Shown: piece after piece, positions 11,426 through 23,407 of the stretch
Numbering within the stretch: the first letter of the stretch is position 1
Layout: the number at the start of each line of letters is the position of its first letter
Assembly: GCF_030052815.1 (NCBI RefSeq)
Contig: NC_079505.1
Coordinates: forward strand, 64,837,399-64,901,398
Source of the DNA: Hevea brasiliensis
Lineage: Eukaryota > Streptophyta > Magnoliopsida > Malpighiales > Euphorbiaceae
DNA length: 64,000 nucleotides
Direction: 5' to 3'
Program-made: the position numbers and the translations under genes
The notes under the pieces: generated by a model
Database searches by the model: none
What the model was told of the DNA's origin: nothing
What the model saw: the letters and a program-made list of their open reading frames with translations, nothing else

Positions 11426-11640
11426 TGTTGGAGTATGGATGAAGGGACAAAGTCCCACATAGGATTATGAAAAGAAAAAAAGTGATGGGCTTAATTTAGG
11501 GACCTTAATGAGCGTCCTTAAATGTTTATTGATGCTTTCTTAAGTGTGGGTGTTTGGACTGCTATAAGTGTCATCGCCCCACATTTTTATGACACCAAAC
11601 CTTTGAATTGGTAACATTGACTTTTCAACGCTTTTTCTAT
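11426..11640 (+). mobile_element. Possible Ty1/copia LTR fragment
   Basis: It starts TGTTGGAGTATGGATGAAGG and continues with the hairpin GGGACAAAGTCCC followed by ACAT. That arrangement is common at the 5' end of some plant copia LTRs. The right boundary is not clear. Confidence 0.4.
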
Positions 11641-11699
11641 AAGTATCTCCAAATAGAAGCATTAATCTTATTGTCCCCATCTAATTTAGAAAAATCTCA

Positions 11700-12045
11700 A
11701 TTTGAACAAGTACTTATAATTTTTTAGGAATGCCAATAAAATATTTCCTTTGACATTGAGGCACCCTCAATCCCAGAAAATGCTTCATTTCCCATACATT
11801 AGTCATTTCAAATTGTTGCAACATTTTTAACTTAAATGTCTTCAATAACTTCAAAGTCGTTTCCAGTAACCAGTAGATCATCAATATACAATGACACTAT
11901 CAATTGTTTCCCATTTTAAAATTCCATCACATATAAAGTGGCCTCATTTTGACTCTTCCAAAGCCATGAAGAAGAAGATGAGCATCAATTTTAGTGAATA
12001 ATACTCTTGGTGCTTCTTTCAAGCCATTTAGTGCAGCTACTATTG
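11700..12045 (-). pseudogene. Ty1/copia reverse transcriptase fragment
   Basis: On the minus strand, ALNGLKEAPR (copia consensus ALYGLKQAPR) is followed by KIDAHLLLHGFGR. After a frameshift comes SLYIDDLLVTGN, with the RT active-site YIDD at about 11877-11894. A further frame gives MLQQFEMTNVWEMKHFLGL, matching the copia stretch after the active site. Only the C-terminal third of RT is left, with frameshifts and stops. Confidence 0.8.
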
Positions 12046-12175
12046 TGCATGTTAAATAGATATCAAATGATCTAATTTTGAGCAAATTTTTGTTGTAAAG
12101 TTTCCTCGAAATGTATGTTGTTAAATTAATTAGAATTTTAAACCTTGTGAAATATATATATATTTTTTTCATTGA

Positions 12176-12234
12176 GTTTGGAAGTGTTGCCATAACTTGG
12201 TTGAGTCTGGAAGTATTGCCATAACTTGGTTGAG
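12176..12234 (+). repeat. Two-copy 29-bp tandem repeat
   Basis: The unit ggaagtgttgccataacttg...gag is repeated once with one or two changes. It lies in otherwise AT-rich spacer (12046-12715) with no gene. Confidence 0.8.
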
Positions 12235-12715
12235 ATTATTGGTTTAATGTAATGTTATAAGTGGATTAGAATTCATAAATATTTGTGACATGGTTTTATT
12301 TGACTATGTGGAGGATTTAGTTTAGACTTTCAATAATTGTTGAGTTGAAATGAAAATGGATAAGGGATGCTTTAAATTTTATTTTATTTACATTTACGTT
12401 GATGAAATATGAATTTATTAGCAAAAAGAGAATATGAGAATATAATTGTTGGAAGATGGGTAGGATATTATTATATAATACAAGTGAAATTGCCTGCAAA
12501 ATGTTGTGAATTGTTATTATTATTATATTCTACAAAATTTAATTAATTAATGATAAAAATAAAACAAATGATAGATAACATTTTTTATTTCTCTCATTTA
12601 TGAAGATCAACTTTTTTTCATTGGTCTCAAATTACAATTTACTTCTATTTTAAAAAGTGGTTAATTTATTAGTTTTATAGTATGTTCATATTTAATGTAT
12701 ATTTTTATTAATAAA

Positions 12716-13162
12716 TGTAACGCCCTCACTATAGGTAGTCCGTACATTTTACTGTTCCGATAACTAATATCTGTTCGGACAGCCAGAATGTCTGGAACAA
12801 CACTTAAACTATAGTGAGGAGACATAAATTGATGGAATAAATGTTAAGAAAATATAGAAAAAATTTAGAGAAAATAAAATAAAATTTACAGAATTTATTA
12901 ATTGGTACAAAAATATAATAATAACCCAATGAGCACCCCGAAGGGTATTTTGATCATTTCAACCATAGAGGTGAATTTTGACCTAAATATAAAATTAAAA
13001 TTTGAGAGAATTAAAATAATTAAAATAAATTAAAATTATAAATTTATGAATTTGAATTGGGAAAAAGAAGAAGAGAAAAGAAAAAGAAGAGAAAAGAAAA
13101 AAAAAAAAAGAAAAGAAAAGAAGAGAGAAAGGCTTATGAAATTTTAAAAATTAAAGTACAAC

Positions 13163-13253
<91 letters not shown>

Positions 13254-16109
13254 ACATAAAAGACAAATCCCACCAATCATCATTTTCTCCACTTCTTCTC
13301 TCTCTCTCACTTGCAGTCGGCACCTTGGTTCCTTTTCCACCATTTTTGCTTAAGCTTTGAGCTTGATTCTTCCCTCACTCACTCACCAAAACCTTTAGCC
13401 TTCTTTACTAAAAATCATCCCCACTCCATAAAGAAGCTTTAGATACCCATAAGAAGTAAGAAAGTTGAAGTTTGAAGTTGGGTCACAAGAGGTAATTGCA
13501 AGACACCACTCCCTCTCTTCTTTAAATCTTGTAAGAATGATGAGATGAGTGAGTATCACATGAAAATAAAAACAAATGATAAGAAAATGAAATGCCCTAA
13601 TTTCGGTAGCCATGGAACCCTTGGGGTTTGATGGTTTTAAATGATGATAATGGGTTCCGTGAGGATTGTTTGATAAGTTGATATGATTAGGAGTTGAATG
13701 TGTTGTGTTTGTATAAATTGAAAAATTGAAACTAGGGTTTGTGTACATGATTTGAGAATTTTGTGTAATTGTTGAGATTGACCTAATTGAGATGAGATTG
13801 TTGCTTATAGAAGTGCTATGTATGCAAATTGAAGTAAGGAAGTTGGAGGAGATTGAATATTTGGGAGTGCCATTTTCTACATGTTGGGATTCAATGAGTC
13901 CAATGTGTTTGATGAACCATAACTGAAATTATGTGACTTCAATTGGTATGAGGCCAATTGAAGGTGAAACTGGACCAAAAATAGCCCATTTTTCATGAAG
14001 ACACCATGCCCAAATTTCATCAAAATCCTGACCAAATTCCTGCCCAAATCTGGATGAACATGCGCAGAACCCTGAAAATGACCAAATGAATAGTATGCAT
14101 TCATTTGGTCATAACTCCCTCTATATTGGTCAAAATGACCTGAAATTTTATACCATTGGAAAGCTTAGATATAGGGCTACAATTTTCATGAAGACCACAA
14201 AGCCTATAAATGCCTTAAACCAAACCAAATTGCTGGCCCAAATGGGGTCACAAAATTGTCCAGGACTAGGTTGCCCAGAAAATGCAGGAGCTTACACGGG
14301 TCTAAATATACGGCTCATGTACTTTTGTTCTTTTGGAAGTTCTTTAAGCCTGGCCCGGTAGAGACTTACACAAGTCCGGAGATATTACATGAGTCGAGGT
14401 ACACGACCTGTGTATTTTGCTTCTTCCACGACTCTTCTGGATTTCTTTTGGTAGAATCTTACACAGGTCTATGGCTGTTCTTACATAGCCCGTTTACTTT
14501 GTATCAGCAGCAATTCTCAGTCTTTTGACCTTTCCAAGCTTCCCTTCGCATTTTTATGTTTTAGGACTTCACCAAAATACCTGAAATACTGCAGAAACAT
14601 GAAATTTAGAGCCTGGCATTGGAATTTACAAAAGTTAATGAAATCAATAACTATGCATGAGATTGCTATTCTAAATGCCATGAAATATTATACGAATGTG
14701 CTTAAAAATATCTATATAATACAAGTGTATGGTTATGATTATCCGACCATAACTTGAGTTCTAAAAACTTAATTGACATGATTCAAAAAGGAAAATAAAG
14801 ACAAGACATAAAGGAACAACTTTCGTGAAGGAAGTGTGGCCAAATAGTGGCTACAAACTAATTATATGGATAGGCAAAAGTAAGACACAAAAAAACTAAA
14901 ACCAAAGAAGGTTTCATGAGATAAATTACCTTATGGTAGGGAATTTAACCCTAACAAGCCATTAAACACTAAACAACATAAAAGGGGTATGTGGGACCTA
15001 TTTTCCCACTATAAAGTGACATGAACATTACAAATAAATAAGTATCAATGTTAATTGCCCATAGTATACCTAGACTTATTTATTTAATTTAGGTCAATTG
15101 GTATACCAATTAGGGACTACAGATAACAGTACTGCCTATAGGAATAATCATTAATAGATAAAATCTATCTGATATGATTGTTCTACAGGCCTTATGCCTG
15201 CCCGTTGGCTATTGTGCCTAATATTATATCTGGCTTAAATGCCTGCCCGCAGGCTTCATGCCTGACATGACCGACGTATACTGGATAGACATATGGCTGT
15301 CTAACTAGTATACTCCTGTGTATCCAGCTTTCATAATTTGTTATAGGTTTCTTGGGCACTAATAAAAATTAATTAAGACTTAATATACAATAAGTAAACA
15401 GAAAAGATCCCGATAAAGTTCAATTGTTTCCAAAGTGCAATAAAAATGTTACAATACCTAGACATTATGAATTACCAGATAAAATTATTATTTCAATTGT
15501 TTAGTTATTATTATTATAAATTATGCACCACTAAGCATTATTCTTAGCGCGTTGGTTTTTCATCGCGTAGGTACTGGAGATCAGCAGCCGCTACAGTAGT
15601 ATTCGAACAGAGCTCCGACCAGATCTGCCACATTCTAGAGTCACCTCACTAGTCTTTTGTATTTTAGTAGGGCCCATGTATAGACTAGTATTTTGGTTCA
15701 TTATGTATAATTATGATGTAATTACTAGTTTTGTGATGTAAATAAAAATTGTAATTACATATTTTGGATTGTGAATAAAGTTATGAATTTATGCATATGA
15801 ATTTCTATATGAATGAATGAATGAACTTGGAATGGTATGAACAGAAATGACATGATATAGCATGTAAAGAGATGAAACTGTTTTTAACAGGTAACTAGTG
15901 GAACCCGCCAGATGCCAACTAAACAGAGGAGGCTCTGCCCGGGTCTCCACAGAAACAAGTTATACAAAAAAAAAAATTCTACACATGAATTAGCTGAATT
16001 TAAATGATATTAAAATTTACAATGGACATGATAAGACAAGATAGGGTACTCGACACCGAATGTGGCACTTCTTGCTCGGCTGTATAGTAGATAGGTAAGG
16101 GGCGCCACA
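12716..16109 (+). mobile_element. 5' LTR of the composite element, 3,394 bp
   Basis: TGT...ACA ends, a 5' flank duplicate ATAAA and a primer site five bases after the end define it. It contains a long (TA)n run at 13167-13250 and no convincing coding frame. It resembles the solo LTR at 6331-9766 but is clearly diverged from it. Confidence 0.9.
13167..13250. repeat. (TA)n microsatellite in the 5' LTR
   Basis: About 42 uninterrupted AT dinucleotides end in tatataagaca. The run is followed by a pyrimidine-rich tctctctctc stretch like a transcript leader. It sits where the U3 TATA box is expected and could serve as or have grown from it. The Ile/Tyr repeat proteins read from it on both strands are artefacts. 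Confidence 0.9.
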
Positions 16110-16114
16110 TTTAC

Positions 16115-16126
16115 TGGTATCAGAGC
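16115..16126 (+). promoter_or_regulatory. Primer-binding site, initiator tRNA-Met type
   Basis: TGGTATCAGAGC follows the 5' LTR after a 5-bp spacer. It is complementary to the 3' end of plant initiator tRNA-Met, which primes minus-strand synthesis in most Del/Tekay elements. Confidence 0.9.
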
Positions 16127-16251
16127 AGAGATTTAGGTAGTCCTCAACCTAGATAATTAGAAATAAATAGAGTGCATCACATGCATGGACCTTTAAATAG
16201 AGTCGAGGTGACACCATTGCAAATCTATTCTTTGTCTATTTTATAGGATCG

Positions 16252-17486
16252 ATGGCATCTGATCCTTCAGAGCATGGACCTCCAGGACTGATAGAAGAGG
16301 ATATAAAGAGTCACGCACCAGCACCTGCTTCTAGTAGGGAGTGAAACAGTAGAGTCGAGTCATCCTATGGTACTGCAGGGAGAGCACAGCAGGCTTTCCT
16401 GGAATAGATGACTCAGCTGCTCCGTCAAGTCACCGAAGCTATACCATAGCCACAGCCACTTCCACCTCCACAGCCACAGCCCTCACCACCTATATAGCTA
16501 CCACCGCCCCCACAGCCGCAACCTATGCACAGATCCCCACTATAGAGACTACAAAAGTATGGGGCAGTTGACTTCAAGGATAAGAAGGAGGATGATCCAG
16601 CCGTAGCAGAGTATTTGCTGGAGAGGACAGAGAGGGTATTGCAGCAGTTGCACTGCACCCCAGAGCAGCAGTTGGAGTGTGCTCTGTCACTGCACAGGAG
16701 GATGCTTATAGATGGTGGGTGACAATATCATGAGTGGTACAGCCTACATAGATTAGCTGGCAGTTCTTTCTGGCTGAATTCAGAAAGAAATACATCGGTC
16801 ATGTGTACTTTAAGTTCAGAAGGAGAGAATTCCTGGCACTGAGACAGAGGCAACTTATAGTCTCCAAATATGAGCAGGAATTTGTGAGACTTAGCAGATA
16901 TGCATTGGAGTTGATGCCCACAGAAAATGATAAATGCAGAAGGTTCAAGGATGGACTGAATGATAACATCAGGTTAATAGTGACATCTCATCACTTCACA
17001 GACTTCTCCCAGTTGATAGCAATGGCCCTTGATGTGGAGAGAGTTAGAAATGAAGAGCAGTCCAAAAAGGACAGGCAACACAAAAGGGGTTCTAAATCAG
17101 GTTAGTCTAATTCAGCAGACACGGGTAGTAAGAGGCCCAAGGAGTCTCAGGGTCAAACTCAGGGTCAAGGTAAGAAGCAGAAATCTTGATTTGCCCCAAG
17201 GAGAGGAGGAGGACAGTCTGGTACATCAGTGGGTAGTTCTTCGGGTTCAGCTACACGGGGATCAGCCCTACCACCAGCTTACACACATTGTGGTAGGCCC
17301 CACAGAAGAGAGTACAGATTGTTGTCTGTTGGATGTTTTAGATGTGGGTCCATGGATCACTTCCTGAAGGATTGTCCACAGAGGAATGCTAGTGTTCCCA
17401 CTGCTCCACCCCACATGGAGAGGTCTACCCCAGTAGCACAGAGGGGTAGAAGACCTGCGAGGCCTGATACAGTTGGTACATCATAG
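16252..17486 (+). pseudogene. Gag, copy 1 (broken)
   Basis: The frame starts MASDPSEHGPPG at 16252 and soon meets stops (TGA at 16342, several TAG). A Pro/Gln-rich segment (16440-16530) follows. The capsid region is readable at 16803-17105 (FLALRQRQLIVSKYEQEFVRL), typical of plant gypsy gag. The zinc knuckle CFRCGSMDHFLKDC (C-X2-C-X4-H-X4-C) lies near 17335-17376. Frame changes and TAG codons separate the parts. The Gly/Cys-rich minus-strand frame at 16425-16658 is a shadow of the Pro/Gln segment. Confidence 0.85.
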
Positions 17487-17546
17487 AGGCCTATTGCAGA
17501 GATAGTTCAGAGGTAGGAGACTAGAGTAGCACCCCGTGCTTATGCT

Positions 17547-19085
17547 ATGAGAGCTCGAGATGAGCCAGAGCCAGCTAATGTCATAAGGGGTACTTTCTCA
17601 CTTTATGTTCTATCTATATGTGCATTAATTAATCCTGGCTCCACACATTCTTATGTGTGCATTACCCCACCTATTGGTAGAGGGGTACAAGCAGAGGAGT
17701 TAGAGGAGGACATACAAATTACAAACCCTTTAGGCCTTAGTGTCATAGTGAAAAAGGTCTACAAGGGTTGTCCTCTGAGGATACAGGGTTATGAGTTTCT
17801 AGCTGACTTGATTAAGCTACCATTCCATGAGTTTGATGTGATATTGGGAATGGATTGGTTATCACATCATCAGGCGATGGTAGATTATCGGCTAAAGAGG
17901 ATGTCACTACAAACAGCAGAAGGGGATGAGATTTCAGTTGTGGGTAAAGGAACGAGTTATCTTTCTACTATCATATCAGCCACAGCAGCCAGAAGAATGA
18001 TAAGAAAGGGCTGTGAGGCTTTCTTAGCACATGTGGTTGACACCAGGAAGACTAACCCAAGCATATAGGAGATCCCCACAGTATGTGAATTTTCGGATGT
18101 GTTTCCTAAAGAGTTGTCGGGTTTGCCACCTGATAGAGAAGTGGAGTTTGCTATAGAGGTTATGTCGGGTACTACACCTATCTCCATTGCTCCATATAGG
18201 ATGGCACCTACTGAACTAAGAGAGTTGAAAGTTCAGTTACAGGAGCTACTGGATAAGGGTTTCATATGCCCTAGTGTGTTGCCCTGGGGAGCACCGGTGC
18301 TATTTGTGAAGAAAAAAGATGGTACACTTTGGCTATGTATAGACTACCGGCAGCTGAATAAGGTGACTATGAAAAACAAATATCCTTTACCTCGGGTAGA
18401 TGATCTGTTTAATCAGCTGAGGGGAGTTGGAGTATTCTCCAAGATAGATCTCAGATTAGGCTATCACCAGTTGAGAGTGAAGGAGACAGATGTTCCTAAA
18501 ACTACTTTCAGGACCCTGTATGGACACGATGAGTTTTTAGTGATGTCATTTGGGCTGACAAATGCATCAGTAGCTTTTATGGACCTAATGAATCGCATCT
18601 TTCATCCTTACTTGGATCAGTTCGTCGTGGTCTTTATAAATGATATCTTGGTGTATTCTAAGAATCGGAAAGAGCATGATGAACACTTGAGAGTAGTACT
18701 ACAGGCACTGCGGGAAAAGCAGTTGTATGCCAAGTTGTCCAAGTGTGACTTCTGGTTGGATGAGATATCCTTCCTTGGACACATTGTGTCAGCAGATGGG
18801 ATCAGGGTAGATCTAAAGAAGATTGAAGCAATAGTTGAATTGAAGCCTCCCAGAAATGTAACAAAGGTCAGAAGCTTTTTGGGGTTAGTAGGATACTGCA
18901 GGTGATTTGTGAAGGGATTCTCCCTTATAGCAGCCCCACTGACTAAACTGCTACACAAGAATGCAAAGTTTGACTAGAATGATAAATGTCAAACCAGTTT
19001 TGAGAAGCTAAAGGCTATGATTACAGAAGCTCCAGTGTTGACACAGCCAGAGTCAGAGAAAGACTATGTGATCTACAGTGATGCC
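17547..19085 (+). pseudogene. Protease and reverse transcriptase, copy 1 (broken)
   Basis: The aspartic protease segment (17547-18068) has LINPGSTHSYV where the family has a D-S-G triad, so the catalytic Asp is Asn. It continues with FDVILGMDWLSHHQ. After a stop, RT runs 18099-18905 with the [18 protein letters not shown] and FGLTN motifs. The active site reads F-I-N-D, with the first Asp of the usual pair replaced by Asn. TGA at 18903 and TAG at 18976 interrupt the connecting region. The frame ends at the start of RNase H (VIYSDA, about 19085), where it is fused to LTR sequence. Both catalytic losses are shared with copy 2. Confidence 0.9.
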
Positions 19086-19087
19086 TA

Positions 19088-19662
19088 GAAATTATGAATT
19101 ACCAGATAGAATTATTATTTCAATTATTTAGTTATTGTTATTATAAATTATGCACCACTAAGCGTTATGCTTAGCGCTTTGGTTTTCCATCGCGTAGGTA
19201 CTGGAGATTAACAGCTGCCACAGTAGTGTTTGGACAAAGTTTCGACGAGATCTGCCATCGTCCAGAGTCACCTCACCAGTCTTTTATATTTTGGTAGGGC
19301 CCATGTATAGACTAGTATTTTGGTTCATTGTGTATAATCATGATGTAATTACTAGTTTGTGATGTAAATAAAAATTATAATTACATATTTTGGATTGTGA
19401 ATAAAGTTATAAATTTATGCATATGAATTGCTATATGAATGAATGAATGAACTTGGAATGGTATGAACAGAAACGACATGATATGACATGTAGATAGATG
19501 AAATTATTTTTAATAGGTAACTAGTGAAAACTGCCAGATGCCAACTAAATAGAGGAGGCATTGCCCGGGTCTCCACAGAAACAAGTTATAAAAAAAAAAA
19601 AAAAAATTTCTACACATGAATTACCTGAATTTAAATGATATTAAAATTTAAATAGACATGAT
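19088..19662 (+). mobile_element. Truncated 3' LTR, copy 1
   Basis: From 19088 the sequence follows the 5' LTR from its position 15466 onward, beginning attatgaattaccagat. It breaks off at ATGAT, where the Ogre/Tat-like LTR begins. The RNase H and integrase genes and the first 2.75 kb of this LTR were lost in one deletion. Divergence from the 5' LTR is visible (roughly one base in ten by eye), so the element is not young. Confidence 0.9.
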
Positions 19663-20040
19663 TGTCGACACCATATTTTGGCCGACCTCCGAAGTTAAGG
19701 GACTTTAAAAATCGACTTCTTCATCCGATCTCAACCGATGTCCTTCAATCATAAATGACTTTTTCGAACTCACCGATTGCTCGACCATGGAATAAACCGA
19801 TCCCATACTTAGTTAATAGTTTTCCAATCTCTTCTTACAAATATTGTGGAACTTCATTTGGCTAATGTAAGGATTGGGTTCCAACTTGAATGCCCCAGGT
19901 ATTAAAGTGAAATTAAGGTCTCTATCCGGTCTAATGACGATCCCGATCTTTAGAATTCAAATCAATGTCCAAACTTTCCAATTCCAATGTTTTAAAGTCT
20001 TATCCGGTGCTTGGTCGTGGCTTAGTCTGATCTCAAGCTT
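19663..20040 (+). mobile_element. Ogre/Tat-like LTR fragment, copy 1
   Basis: It begins TGTCGACACCATATTTTGGC right after ATGAT and matches the first 378 bp of the LTR at 25522. It is cut at the duplication junction after ctcaagctt. Confidence 0.9.
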
Positions 20041-21964
20041 TTTCATGAAGACCACAAAGCCTATAAATGCCTTAAACCAAACCAAATTGCTGGCCCAAAT
20101 GGGGTCACAAAATTGTCCAGGACTAGGTTGCCCAGAAAATGCAGGAGCTTACACGGGTCTAAATATACGGCTCATGTACTTTTGTTCTTTTGCAAGTTCT
20201 TTAAGCCTGGCCCGGTAGAGACTTACACAAGTCCGGAGATATTACATGAGTAGAGGTACACGACCTGTGTATTTTGCTTCTTCCACGACTCTGCTGGATT
20301 TCTTTTGGTAGAATCTTACACAGGTCTATGGCCTTTCTTACATAGCCCGTTTACTTTGTATCAGCAGCAATTCTCAGTCTTTTGACTTTTCCAAGCTTCC
20401 CTTCGCATTTTTATGTTTTAGGACTTCACCAAAATACCTGAAATACTGCAGAAACATGAAATTTAGAGCCTGGCATTGGAATTTACAAAAGTTAATGAAA
20501 TCAATAACTATGCATGAGATTGCTATTCTAAATGCCATGAAATATTATACGAATGTGCTTAAAAATATCTATATAATACAAGTGTATGGTTATGATTATC
20601 CGACCATAACTTGAGTTCTAAAAACTTAATTGACATGATTCAAAAAGGAAAATAAAGACAAGACATAGAGGAACAACTTTCGTGAAGGAAGTGTGGCCAA
20701 ATAGTGGCTACAAACTAATTATATGGATAGGCAAAAGTAAGACACAAAAAAACTAAAACCAAAGAAGGTTTCATGAGATAAATTACCTTATGGTAGGGAA
20801 TTTAACCCTAACAAGCCATTAAACACTAAACAACATAAAAAGGGTATGTGGGACCTATTTTCCCACTATAAAGCGACATGAACATTACAAATAAATAAGT
20901 ATCAATGTTAATTGCCCATAGTATACCTAGACTTATTTATTTAATTTAGGTCAATTGGTATACCAATTAGGGACTACAGATAACAGTACTGCCTATAGGA
21001 ATAATCATTAATAGATAAAATCTATCTGATATGATTGTTCTACAGGCCTTATGCCTGCCGTTGGCTATTGTACCTAATATTATATCTGGCTTAAATGCCT
21101 GCCCGCAGGCTTCATGCCTGACATGACCGACGTATACTGGATAGACATATGGCTGTCTAACTAGTATAATCCTGCGTATCCAGCTTTCATAATTTGTTAT
21201 AGGTTTCTTGGGCACTGATAAAAATTAATTAAGACTTAATATACAATAAGTAAACAGAAAAGATCCCGATAAAGTTCAATTGTTTCCAAAGTGCAATAAA
21301 AATGTTACAATACCTAGACATTATGAATTACCAGATAAAATTATTATTTCAATTGTTTAGTTATTATTATTATAAATTATGCACCACTAAGCATTATTCT
21401 TAGCGCGTTGGTTTTTCATCGCGTAGGTACTGGAGATCAGCAGCCGCCACAGTAGTATTCGAACAGAGCTCCGACCAGATCTGCCACATTCTAGAGTCAC
21501 CTCACTAGTCTTTTGTATTTTAGTAGGGCCCATGTATAGACTAGTATTTTGGTTCATTATGTATAATTATGATGTAATTACTAGTTTTGTGATGTAAATA
21601 AAAATTGTAATTACATATTTTGGATTGTGAATAAAGTTATGAATTTATGCATATGAATTTCTATATGAATGAATGAATGAACTTGGAATGGTATGAACAG
21701 AAATTACATGATATAGCATGTAGAGAGACGAAACTGTTTTTAACAGGTAACTAGTTGAACCCGCCAGATGCCAACTAAACAGAGAAGGCTCTGCCCGGGT
21801 CTCCACAGAAACAAGTTATACAAAAAAAAAATTCTACACATGAATTAGCTGAATTTAAATGATATTAAAATTTACAATGGACATGATAAGACAAGATAGG
21901 GTACTCGACACTGAATGTGGCACTTCTTGCTCGGCTGTATAGTAGATAGGTAAGGGGCGCCACA
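20041..21964 (+). mobile_element. Partial Tekay-like LTR, right part, copy 2
   Basis: It equals 14184-16109 of the 5' LTR and ends GGGGCGCCACA, followed by a second primer site at 21970-21981. The left 1.47 kb of the LTR, including the (TA)n run, is absent because the duplication began inside the LTR. Confidence 0.9.
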
Positions 21965-21969
21965 TTTAG

Positions 21970-21981
21970 TGGTATCAGAGC
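21970..21981 (+). promoter_or_regulatory. Primer-binding site, copy 2
   Basis: TGGTATCAGAGC after the partial LTR, identical to the site at 16115. It is a duplicate by descent. Confidence 0.85.
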
Positions 21982-22106
21982 AGAGATTTAGGTAGTCCTA
22001 AACCTAGATAATTAGAATTAAATAGAGTGCATCACATGCATGGACCTTTAAATAGAGTCGAGGTGACACCATTGCAAATCTGTTCTTTGTCTATTTTATA
22101 GGATCG

Positions 22107-23347
22107 ATGGCATCTGATCCTTCAGAGCACGGACCTCCAGGACTGATAGAAGAGGATATAGAGAGTCACACACCCGCACCTGCTCCTAGTAGGGAGTGAA
22201 ACAGTAGAGTCGAGTCATCCTATGGTACTGCAGGGAGAGCACAGCAGGCTTTCCTGGAATAGATGACTCAGCTGCTCCGTCAAGTCACCGAAGCTATACC
22301 ATAGCCACAGCCACTTCCACCTCCACAGCCACAGCCACAGCCCTCACCACCTGTATAGCTACCACCGCCCCCACAGCCGCAACCTATGCACAGATCCCCA
22401 CTATAGAGACTACAAAAGTAAGGGGCAGTTGACTTCAAGGATAAGAAGGAGGATGATCCAGCCGTAGCAGAGTATTTGCTGGAGAGGACAAATAGGGTAT
22501 TGCAGCAGTTGCACTGCACCCCAGAGCAGCAGTTGGAGTGTGCTCTGTCACTGCACAGGAGGATGCTTATAGATGGTGGGTGACAATATCATGAGTGGTA
22601 CAGCCTACATAGATTACCTGGCAGTTCTTTCTAGCTGAATTCAGAAAGAAATACATCGGTCATGTGTACTTTAAGGTCAGAATGAGAGAATTCCTGGCAC
22701 TGAGACAGAGGCAACTTATAGTCTCCAAATATGAGCAGGAATTTGTGAGACTTAGCAGATATGCATTGGAGTTGATGCCCACAGAAAATGATAAATGCAG
22801 AAGGTTTAAGGATGGACTGAATGATAACATCAGGTTGATAGTGACATCTCATCACTTCACAGACTTCTCCGAGTTGATAGCAATGGCCCTTGATGTGGAG
22901 AGAGTTAGAAATGAAGAGCAGTCCAAAAAGGACAGGCAACACAAAAGGGGTTCTAGATCAGGTTAGTCTAATTCAACAGACACGGGTAGTAAGAGGCCCA
23001 ATGAGTCTCAGGGTCAAACTCAGGGTCAAGGTAAGAAGCAGAAATCTTGATTTGCCCCAAGGAGAGGAGGAGGACAGTCTGGTACATCAGTGGGTAGTTC
23101 TTCGGGTTCAGGTACACGGGGATCAGCCCTACCACCAGTTTACACACATTGTGGCAGGCCCCACAGAAGAGAGTACAGATTGTTGTCTGTTGGATGTTTT
23201 AGATGTGGGTCCATGGATCACTTCCTGAAGGATTGTCCACAGAGGAATGCTAGTGTTCCCACTGCTCCACCCCACATGGAGAGGTCTGCCCCAGTAGCAC
23301 AGAGGGGTAGAAGACCTGCGAGGCCTGATACAGTTGGTACATCATAG
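22107..23347 (+). pseudogene. Gag, copy 2 (broken)
   Basis: It is a near-identical copy of 16252-17486, again starting MASDPSEHGPPG, with the capsid piece at 22664-22966 and the zinc knuckle near 23196-23237. It shares the stop codons and frame changes of copy 1 and carries one extra CAGCCA in the Pro/Gln segment. The inactivating lesions therefore pre-date the duplication. Confidence 0.85.
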
Positions 23348-23407
23348 AGGCCTATTGCAGAGATAGTTCAGAGGTAGGAGACTAGAGTAGCACCCCGTGC
23401 TTATGCT

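Noticed and set aside
13057..13353. Plus- and minus-strand frames rich in Ile/Tyr and Lys/Arg
   Set aside because: They are translations of the (TA)n run and the AG-rich stretch beside it inside an LTR; no domain.
16425..16658. Gly/Cys-rich minus-strand frame (also 22280-22519)
   Set aside because: Shadow of the Pro/Gln-rich gag segment on the plus strand.
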